From an uncultured Clostridia bacterium (GTDB lineage: Bacteria > Bacillota_A > Clostridia > Christensenellales > Aristaeellaceae), in assembly GCA_947166205.1 (NCBI GenBank), contig CAMVDI010000004.1:1-26683 (forward strand): a DNA stretch of 26,683 nucleotides. The letters are read 5' to 3'. Below the pieces are notes generated by a model, which was not told where the DNA came from, made no database searches, and saw only the letters and a program-made list of their open reading frames with translations. Both the position numbers and the translations under genes were made by a program. This document shows positions 20,877 to 26,683 of the stretch, in pieces. Positions within the stretch are counted from its first letter, which is position 1. Each line of letters opens with the position of its first letter.

Positions 20877-23480
20877 TTATTCTTCCGCCGCGGGGGATTC
20901 CTTGGGCCTGGACAGGCGCGGGGCGGTCTCCTCTGGATCCGCCTTCGTCTCAGCGGAGAAGAAATCATCACAGAGCATGGGCTGTATTCCCTCCAGACCG
21001 GCGGCGGGCAGCGCGTTCACCTGTCCGCCCTGAATCCTGAAGAAGAACAGATCCAGAATATCGTCGAGGCTGCGGATGTTTCCAAGGTTTGAAATCAGCC
21101 GGTCGATCAGGGGATTCGCGCTGTCCGGGGCAGGCTGGGAATCCGTTTCCCCGCTCACCTGGGAGGACTGATTCATGATGAAGCCCAGATCGATCCAGCT
21201 TTCTCCCAGATAGGCCAGAACATGGGTCTGCTCAAGTTCCTGGGTGTCGGAGTTCACAATGCCGTGGAGCAGGATGGGGAGGGAGTATCCGGGGCGGCAG
21301 ACCATCTTCATGCTCCGGCCGTCCATGCCGCCGTTGGTGGTGCCGTTGTAGATGATTTCCCTCAGCTGCGCAACGGCCCACCTGGACAGATCGCTGGTCA
21401 GCTTTTCCTGCTCGGGATCCGGTTCGGGGGTGACCGTGGGTTCAGGGGTCTGATCCTTCGTGAACAGACTCAGCAGAGCGGAAAGGAATCCGGCGCCTTC
21501 GGGCGCTTCCGCGTGTTCCGCTTCCCTGGCGGCCTCGGCCTCCGCGGCTTTCTGCTCCACCGCGGCGAAATCATCCTGCAGCTCCTGCGGGAGGAAGCTG
21601 TAATCCCCCGACATCAGGAGACCGGTGAGCTGGCTGATTCTCGTTTTCAGCGCGTCGGTGTCCACGCTGATTTCCGTAAGGATCCACTGCCCGTCTTCAT
21701 AGAGTTCGCCCTCCGGGAGATCCAGGGTCAGCAGCGCCCGGTCCCCGTCGAACACGTTGGGCACCTCCCTGCTGCCCAGCCGGACGGCATCCAGGGCTGC
21801 GGCCAGCTCGCCGCTGTGCTTCTCCAGCCCGGTGATCCGCAGCATCACGGGCAGGAGCTCCGCCAGCTGGGGGTAATCCGTGCCGGGAACCATGGCGCAG
21901 TCCACCGCGAACCAGAAGGCACGGCATTCCTCCAGGGTCATGCCACCCTTTTCGACAAGCCGCCAGGCCAGGTGGTTCAGCAGGGAGGAATTGGAATGGA
22001 CCCCGCCCTGGTCATTCAGGATGCTGGGCGTCTGCACATTGGGATGATAATACAGATCCCAGGCGAAGGCGGGCTGCGACATGCGGTGAGGATCGTCCAT
22101 GGAGCGGACGGGGGTGCTGCTCATGTCGCCAAGAATCCAGGAGGTGTTCTCCCGGCCTTCCATCATCATCTGGCAGTTTTTGCCCTGAATGTCGCTCATC
22201 GCCTCGTTGATGGCGCCGTAATCGTTCATATAGGCGTTGTAGGTCATGACGGAGCCTGTGACGCAGTGGGTGAACTCATGGGCGAGCACATCCAGACACT
22301 GGGACAGGTCGTTGCCCTGGCTGGCCAGGAAGATCTGCCAGCCCAGAATGTACCCCGCGTAGGCGGCGTTGTCCACGGGCTGATGGTTGATGTCGCAGTA
22401 ATTGTTCAGGATCATGATGGGCGTTTCCAGCCCGTCTCCGCCGATCCATCCGATCTCCCGGTAATAATCGTAGGCGCGGCAGTAATTGTACAGGGACAGC
22501 AGACCGACCTGATCCCACTGCCGGTTGTCCGGGCTGTATTCCAGCCGGACAGCCCCCTCGTTGTAGAGAAATTCCCAGCAGTCCGCCACCACGATCCTGC
22601 GCTCGATGTTTCCGAGATAATACATACCGGTGCGCCGGTCCCGCATCAGGGTCACGGTGATCTCCTTCTCCTCCCCGGTGGACAGATCCACATATCCGGT
22701 GTATTCGGCCGGATCCATGAACTCGAAGACATAGCTGGTGTCGAAACCGCGCTGCCCGGCTTCATCCCCGGGAAGGATCGTCGGGAGACTGTAGAGGTAC
22801 TCGCCGCTCAGGGTCACATAATGCGCCAGATAGGGCAGCTCATGATTCCGGCCCGGCCAGGTCACGGGGTTGTCGGTGTAGACGGCCCAGACGAACCGGC
22901 TGTGCTCATCGATCTCTTCCGCGCTCATATCCAGGACCAGGAGCGTGGGCAGAACGATCTGACTTGTCAGGCCTTCCTGCAGCTGAAGATGCTGATTCTT
23001 TTTCTCCAGGGCTTCCCGCAGAACCAGCTGCTCCGCCTCCGCGGCGGTGATGGGATCCGCGGCGGCCTCCTCCGGCAGGTCCGATACGAGACTGCTGGTC
23101 AGGGCCAGCATCCGGCCTTCCGGATCCGTGATGACCTTCACGGCGCCGCCGAGCACGGAAACATGATTGCAGAACTGCTGAAACACATAATACCTGTTTC
23201 CGCCCGCGTCCGTCAGCATCCGCAGGGGCGAAAGCTCGGTGCGGGGACCGCCGCCCAGCTGATCCAGAACGGAATCCACCACAGCAGCGGCATCCTTCAT
23301 GCTGAGCACGGGATGACCGGCCGCATCGCCCTCGATCAGGGTGACCTGGTCGTCATGGGAATAGAAACGGAGCGAACCTGTTTCGGACGCCTCACCGGAG
23401 GCCGGATCCGCCGCCTCGCCGAAGGAGACGGACAGAAGAAGCAGGCACAGAGCGGTCAGAATACACAGAAATCTTTTCAT
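20877..23480 (-). CDS. Secreted M4 (thermolysin-family) metalloprotease with long C-terminal extension
   Basis: This 867-residue protein has a signal peptide (MKRFLCILTALCLLLLSVSF, cut after GEA) and an N-terminal propeptide of about 200-250 residues with FTP/PepSY-like strands (YYVFQQFCNHVSVLGGAVKVI). The M4 catalytic domain follows. HEFTH gives zinc ligands His401 and His405 and catalytic Glu402, INEAMSD gives third ligand Glu426, and GGVHSNSSLLNH gives the active-site His495. After it comes an Ala/Glu-rich helical stretch, a TPEPTVTPEPDPE linker and about 170 residues of unrecognised sequence. It should degrade extracellular protein. The start at 23480 is used because GGAGG precedes it by 11 bases; the ATG at 23498 overlaps that same site. 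No LPXTG anchor or clear transmembrane end is seen. Confidence 0.93.
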   Translation of the reverse strand: MKRFLCILTALCLLLLSVSFGEAADPASGEASETGSLRFYSHDDQVTLIEGDAAGHPVLSMKDAAAVVDSVLDQLGGGPRTELSPLRMLTDAGGNRYYVFQQFCNHVSVLGGAVKVITDPEGRMLALTSSLVSDLPEEAAADPITAAEAEQLVLREALEKKNQHLQLQEGLTSQIVLPTLLVLDMSAEEIDEHSRFVWAVYTDNPVTWPGRNHELPYLAHYVTLSGEYLYSLPTILPGDEAGQRGFDTSYVFEFMDPAEYTGYVDLSTGEEKEITVTLMRDRRTGMYYLGNIERRIVVADCWEFLYNEGAVRLEYSPDNRQWDQVGLLSLYNYCRAYDYYREIGWIGGDGLETPIMILNNYCDINHQPVDNAAYAGYILGWQIFLASQGNDLSQCLDVLAHEFTHCVTGSVMTYNAYMNDYGAINEAMSDIQGKNCQMMMEGRENTSWILGDMSSTPVRSMDDPHRMSQPAFAWDLYYHPNVQTPSILNDQGGVHSNSSLLNHLAWRLVEKGGMTLEECRAFWFAVDCAMVPGTDYPQLAELLPVMLRITGLEKHSGELAAALDAVRLGSREVPNVFDGDRALLTLDLPEGELYEDGQWILTEISVDTDALKTRISQLTGLLMSGDYSFLPQELQDDFAAVEQKAAEAEAAREAEHAEAPEGAGFLSALLSLFTKDQTPEPTVTPEPDPEQEKLTSDLSRWAVAQLREIIYNGTTNGGMDGRSMKMVCRPGYSLPILLHGIVNSDTQELEQTHVLAYLGESWIDLGFIMNQSSQVSGETDSQPAPDSANPLIDRLISNLGNIRSLDDILDLFFFRIQGGQVNALPAAGLEGIQPMLCDDFFSAETKADPEETAPRLSRPKESPAAEE

Positions 23481-23498
23481 CTTCGGCTTTTCCTCCAT

Positions 23499-23857
23499 TC
23501 ATATTGATGAACTGTCGCTTTGAAACAGTTCCTTATGGGAGCGCCAGGAGCTTGATTGCTCCTTTCACCTATTTGTACGCAGCAGCGCGGGAGGCTGGCA
23601 GTACGGTCTGAAAAAAGGAAAAAGGTATTAGGATCCATCTGAACCGGCCGCAGATTCGAATTATCTGACGGGGATGCCGCTTCGAAAAATGGTCAATATT
23701 CACGGGTCCGTAAATGAATGAAATAACGGAAGAGGCTTTCGTTTTGGGACAATACGGCATTGCGCAAAGGGATGGATTACTGGTAAAATAAAGATCGGAC
23801 AGGGCAGCATCGCGGAAGGAAAAGGAACGTCCCTCTGTTCCGGTGGAAGGAAAAGGA
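23499..23857. other. Gene-free stretch upstream of the M4 gene
   Basis: This stretch is more AT-rich than its surroundings. It holds two small hairpins that would lie in the M4 leader on the minus strand: GAACTGT/ACAGTTC at about 23509-23531, and AGGAGC/GCTCCT at about 23548-23565. A plus-strand promoter lies at 23760-23789. No convincing promoter for the M4 gene was found. A minus-strand open frame across it has no ribosome site or recognisable protein. Confidence 0.4.
23760..23789 (+). promoter_or_regulatory. Possible promoter upstream of GH8 gene
   Basis: TTGCGC at 23760-23765 and TAAAAT at 23784-23789 lie 18 bp apart. Transcription from here would run through the DUF1349 remnant before reaching the GH8 gene, giving a leader of about 260 bases. 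Confidence 0.35.
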
Positions 23858-23976
23858 AGGTCCGCTTCGGGATCTACGCGTGCAGCCCGGAGGAATCCAG
23901 TTTCAGAGCGGTCTTTACGGACATGCGGATCACGGAGTGCGCCTGGAAAGCCCATGAGGGACAGCAGCCGGACTGA
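23858..23976 (+). pseudogene. Remnant of a DUF1349-domain protein (C-terminal end only)
   Basis: The reading frame ending in TGA at 23974-23976 encodes VRFGIYACSPEESSFRAVF and then TDMRITECAWKAHEGQQPD. This is the typical C-terminus of DUF1349 (concanavalin-A-like) proteins, where a GxYACSP motif precedes the last strands. The frame is open back to 23722, but the residues before about 23858 do not resemble the domain and there is no start codon with a ribosome site. The rest of the gene appears deleted or scrambled. DUF1349 proteins often accompany hemicellulose-degrading enzymes, which fits the GH8 gene next to it. Confidence 0.6.
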
Positions 23977-24053
23977 CCCGCCGTACCTCCGGCCTGAAAT
24001 CGGGCGAATGCTGACGGGGAAGGATCCCTGTCTTTGAAACAGAGGAGCGGAAA

Positions 24054-25157
24054 ATGGAAGGAACAAATCAGTTTTCCCGGGTGGGAATCAGCGCGGAAGA
24101 AGTCCGGAATCGGGTGTCGGAATGCTTCCGAACCATCTTTGAGGATCCGGAGGAACGCTTTTATCACGAAGTGGACGCGGACAGCGCCTGCATGGTGGAC
24201 ACGGGGAACGTCGACGCGCGGACCGAGGGCATGAGCTACGGGATGATGATGTGCGTCCAGATGGACCGGCAGGATCTGTTCGACAAACTGTGGCAGTTTT
24301 CAAGGCGGTACATGCTTCTGAAACAGGGAAAACACGCGGGGTATTTTGCCTGGTCCGTCAACCTGGAGGGGAAGCACAACGCGGAGGGACCGGCCCCGGA
24401 CGGAGAAGAGTACTTCGCGATGGCACTGTTTCTGGCCTCGGACAGATGGGGAAGCGGATCCGGAAGGTTTGACTATGACTCGCAGGCCAGGGAGATTCTC
24501 AGGCACTGCGTCCATCAGGAGGAGCTTGTGCCGGAAGGCCGGGCCATGTGGGATGGGACCAATCACCTGATCCGGTTTGTTCCGGAAGCGGATTTTTCCG
24601 ATCCCAGCTATCATCTTCCGCATTTCTATGAGGTCTTCGCGGAGCGGGCAGATCCGGAGGACCGGCCTTTCTGGAAGAAGGCGGCGGAGGCGAGCCGGGA
24701 GTACCTGGCGCTCAGCGCCCACCCGGTGACCGGAATGAGCCCGGAATACGCGGAATACGACGGATCACCGAGATTCCTGTTTCAGAAGAATTTCGGATAT
24801 TATTCCGACGCTTACCGGGTAGCCATGAATATCGCGCTGGACACCCTGTGGTTCGGACGCAGGGAAGAAACCGCAAAGATCGTGACGCATCTGCAGGATT
24901 TCTTCCACGGCATCCCGCAGGAAGAATATCGGGCGTACCAGATTGACGGAACACCCACGGAAGAGCCTGCCATGCATCCGGTCGCCATTACGGCGGTTCT
25001 GGCGGCCGCTTCCGTCGCCAGCGACAGCCCCTTTGCGGAGGAATACCTGCGCAGGTTCTGGGAAACGCCGATGCGCAGGGGGAAAAGACGGTACTACGAT
25101 AATTGCCTGTACTTCTTCTGCCTGCTGATGCTGGCGGGAATGTACCGGAAGGAATAA
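24054..25157 (+). CDS. GH8 reducing-end xylose-releasing exo-oligoxylanase (Rex type)
   Basis: This 367-residue cytoplasmic (alpha/alpha)6-barrel enzyme removes xylose from the reducing end of short xylo-oligosaccharides. The catalytic residues are proton donor Glu58 in DARTEGMSYGMM, Asp116 in PAPDGEEYFAMAL, and base Asp252 in FGYYSDAYRVAMN. Their spacing (58 and 136) is nearly the same as in the Bacillus halodurans Rex enzyme as I recall it (Glu70, Asp128, Asp263). Other family blocks are GYFAWSVN, MWDGTNHLIRFVPEADFSDPSYHLPHFYE (read in parts) and AMHPVAITAVLAAAS. There is no signal peptide. GAGGAG at 24042-24047 sets the start. A CE1-type esterase gene follows 57 bases later with no terminator, giving a small xylan-fragment operon. 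Confidence 0.92.
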   Translation: MEGTNQFSRVGISAEEVRNRVSECFRTIFEDPEERFYHEVDADSACMVDTGNVDARTEGMSYGMMMCVQMDRQDLFDKLWQFSRRYMLLKQGKHAGYFAWSVNLEGKHNAEGPAPDGEEYFAMALFLASDRWGSGSGRFDYDSQAREILRHCVHQEELVPEGRAMWDGTNHLIRFVPEADFSDPSYHLPHFYEVFAERADPEDRPFWKKAAEASREYLALSAHPVTGMSPEYAEYDGSPRFLFQKNFGYYSDAYRVAMNIALDTLWFGRREETAKIVTHLQDFFHGIPQEEYRAYQIDGTPTEEPAMHPVAITAVLAAASVASDSPFAEEYLRRFWETPMRRGKRRYYDNCLYFFCLLMLAGMYRKE

Positions 25158-25214
25158 ACGGTTCGGAAACGGAACGGTAACGGATCGGTGACGGGAAACG
25201 GCTGAGGAGGTTCC

Positions 25215-26057
25215 ATGGAACTGCACAGATACCATGATGTAAACAGAAGGGGAACGATCGAAAGATTCCGTTATACCACCCATGACATGGACGGAGCGGC
25301 CGCGTCCAAATACGCCAATGTCTATCTGCCGTATGATTATTCCGGGAATCGGCGTTATCCGGTGCTCTATCTCATTCATGGGGGAGGAGGGAACCCGGAT
25401 TCCTGGCTGGACTGCTCCATGATCAAAAACGCGCTGGACTGTTCGATGGACAGGGAACGCTGCCAGCCGTTCATCGTCGTTTTTCCGGGCTTTTACAACC
25501 ATGACCCGATCCGCACCGGGCGCGTGGATGAGGAGGCGGAGCGGGCACATGTGCTGCGCTTTCAGCATGAACTGAGGCATGACCTGATCCCCGCGGCGGA
25601 CAGCCGATATTCAACGTTGGCCTCCCGGACCGCCAGGGCCATCGGCGGCTTTTCCATGGGCGGGGTGGCCACCTGGTTCGCGTTCCTGGAGAACCTGGAT
25701 CTGTTTTCCGTGTTTCTGCCCCTGTCCGGGGACTGCTGGCAGTTCGGAGGCATGGGCGGCGGAAAAGAAACGGAGAAGACCGTGAAATATCTGCATGACC
25801 GGACGCTTGAACAGGGGTTTGGAAAAGAGGATTTCCGGATTTTCGCCGGAACAGGTTATGAGGATATCGCCTGTCCGAATCTGACGCCGCAGATCGAAGG
25901 GATGAAACAGGCCGCGGATCTGTTTGATTTCAGGGAGAGGATGGACGAAGGAAATCTCCATTTCGCGGTGATGGAGGACGCACCGCATACGTATGAGAAG
26001 GTGTATCAGCATGTCTATCACTTCGCTCCGGCCCTCTTTGACAGCAGTATTTCATGA
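25215..26057 (+). CDS. CE1-type esterase (acetyl-xylan/feruloyl esterase-like), cytoplasmic
   Basis: This 280-residue alpha/beta hydrolase belongs to the esterase D / CE1 group. It shows YPVLYLIHGGGGNPDSW (oxyanion loop), the nucleophile elbow GGFSMGG with the serine near residue 146, and a C-terminal histidine in EDAPHTYEKVYQHVYHF. The acid residue is probably in the GTGYEDIA region. Secreted CE1 enzymes strip acetyl or feruloyl groups from xylan; this one has no signal peptide, so it probably trims imported decorated xylo-oligosaccharides for the GH8 enzyme encoded just upstream. AGGAGG at 25205-25210 lies 4 bases before the ATG, rather close. Substrate is inferred. Confidence 0.85.
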   Translation: MELHRYHDVNRRGTIERFRYTTHDMDGAAASKYANVYLPYDYSGNRRYPVLYLIHGGGGNPDSWLDCSMIKNALDCSMDRERCQPFIVVFPGFYNHDPIRTGRVDEEAERAHVLRFQHELRHDLIPAADSRYSTLASRTARAIGGFSMGGVATWFAFLENLDLFSVFLPLSGDCWQFGGMGGGKETEKTVKYLHDRTLEQGFGKEDFRIFAGTGYEDIACPNLTPQIEGMKQAADLFDFRERMDEGNLHFAVMEDAPHTYEKVYQHVYHFAPALFDSSIS

Positions 26058-26079
26058 ACAGGGACGGTGTGACAATACC

Positions 26080-26683
26080 ATGAATCACAGACAGAACAAC
26101 CGTTCTCCCGTCCCGCTGAACCGGCAGGACGGAAGGACCTTTCCCCTGTCTGCTCTTGCCCTGCTTGCTGTGATGCTGATGTGCTTCCTTTTCGGCGCGG
26201 CTGCCGGAGAGGGCGATGTTCTTTCGATGGGGGACAAGGGACAGGACGTGAAGGAAGTCAAGATCCGGCTGCAGGAACTGCGGTACCTGGGAAACGGATC
26301 GGTGACAAAGACGTTCAATGAGAAAACCGAGAGTGCCGTCCGGGAATTCCAGAGGAGAAACGGCCTGCCGGAGACCGGAACCGTGGACGGCGCCACAAGG
26401 GAAAGGCTCTTTTCCGAAGACGCGGTCAGCATGCCCCATCCCACCCTGAAGCCGCTGGCGACGCCGGCCCCGACCCCGGCGCCGGACTGGCCGGAGCGGG
26501 ATCCGGAGGGCTTTCTGGCGGGCGAAGGGGAATATGTGTATGAGAATGACGGCGAAGGACTGTGGATCTATCTTTCCCGGACGCTGCAGGTGATCATCAC
26601 CGCCCGGGAGGGCTCGTCCGTTCCCCTCGAGTGGTTTGAGACGGAAATCCGCGTGAAGGACGGGGACCGTTTCTATACGGTGC
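26080..26683 (+). CDS. Secreted peptidoglycan-binding protein, possibly with phosphodiester glycosidase domain (3' end outside window)
   Basis: The frame from ATG 26080 is open to the window end, giving 201 residues. An N-terminal hydrophobic segment (LSALALLAVMLMCFLFGAAAG) acts as a signal peptide or membrane anchor. Next is a PG_binding_1 domain at about residues 46-110: LSMGDKGQDVKEVKIRLQEL, then TFNEKTESAVREFQRRNGLP and ETGTVDGATRERL. A Pro/Ala/Thr linker (ATPAPTPAPDWPE) follows. The last part (GLWIYLSRTLQVIITAR, then LEWFETEIRVKDGDRFYTV) resembles the start of NAGPA/DUF2233 phosphodiester glycosidase domains, which is tentative. It begins 22 bases after the esterase gene; the ribosome site is weak (GGTGTGA). 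The protein is probably cell-wall associated. Confidence 0.75.
   Translation, partial: MNHRQNNRSPVPLNRQDGRTFPLSALALLAVMLMCFLFGAAAGEGDVLSMGDKGQDVKEVKIRLQELRYLGNGSVTKTFNEKTESAVREFQRRNGLPETGTVDGATRERLFSEDAVSMPHPTLKPLATPAPTPAPDWPERDPEGFLAGEGEYVYENDGEGLWIYLSRTLQVIITAREGSSVPLEWFETEIRVKDGDRFYTV

Noticed and set aside
21222..23507. 761-residue open frame on the plus strand
   Set aside because: It is antisense to the M4 protease, which has a signal peptide and complete zinc motifs.
23714..23791. Short plus-strand frame of about 25 codons
   Set aside because: There is no ribosome site, and it overlaps the likely promoter; it could be a leader peptide, but nothing supports that.
23569..24066. 165-residue open frame on the minus strand in the gene-poor stretch
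   Set aside because: It lacks a ribosome site and recognisable features and overlaps the DUF1349 remnant, whose frame is the convincing one.

Overview
The window is about 60% GC with strong AGGAGG-type ribosome sites, Sec signal peptides on exported proteins, CUT1 sugar transporters, a BMP-type nucleoside transporter and many genes for plant-polysaccharide and peptide use. This fits a fermentative gut or rumen member of the Bacillota, class Clostridia. The genus cannot be read from the sequence. No rRNA, tRNA, CRISPR array, insertion sequence or phage gene was seen. Gene order looks like ordinary chromosome with short operons, most closed by hairpin terminators.

Left part (1-5085): the end of one sugar ABC permease, a second permease, their secreted binding protein and a cytoplasmic GH32 beta-fructosidase form a locus for uptake and cleavage of beta-fructosides. 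It has no ATPase, so a shared MsmK-type ATPase elsewhere is inferred. A small DUF4298 gene with its own promoter follows. Its 3' end is partly duplicated just downstream, and one copy supplies the -35 box of the next operon.

Middle left (5160-12403): a BMP-family binding protein, a double ATPase and two permeases form a complete nucleoside-type ABC transporter. Behind it lie an sn-glycerol-1-phosphate dehydrogenase (AraM/EgsA type) and an overlapping HAD-IIA phosphatase. The last two recall the araL-araM pair of Bacillus subtilis, here without any arabinose gene.

Middle (12404-17293): a queuosine-precursor (VUT/YhhQ) transporter gene has a short leader that folds as a textbook H-type pseudoknot, probably a preQ1 riboswitch. 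Its stop codon overlaps the start of an SDR oxidoreductase. A short formate/nitrite-channel homologue lies on the minus strand. Peptidase T and a D-lactate dehydrogenase with a cysteine-rich tail follow on the plus strand.

Right part (17293-26683): a ferredoxin-domain aldo/keto reductase, a GNAT acetyltransferase and a secreted cystatin-like protein are on the minus strand. Then come a GH113-like mannanase, a large secreted M4 metalloprotease (minus strand), a decayed DUF1349 gene tail, and a cytoplasmic xylo-oligosaccharide pair (GH8 Rex-type exo-oligoxylanase and a CE1-type esterase). The window ends inside a secreted peptidoglycan-binding protein.

The items most worth a second look are the pseudoknot leader, the bacterial cystatin, and the pairing of a BMP transporter with glycerol-1-phosphate metabolism.
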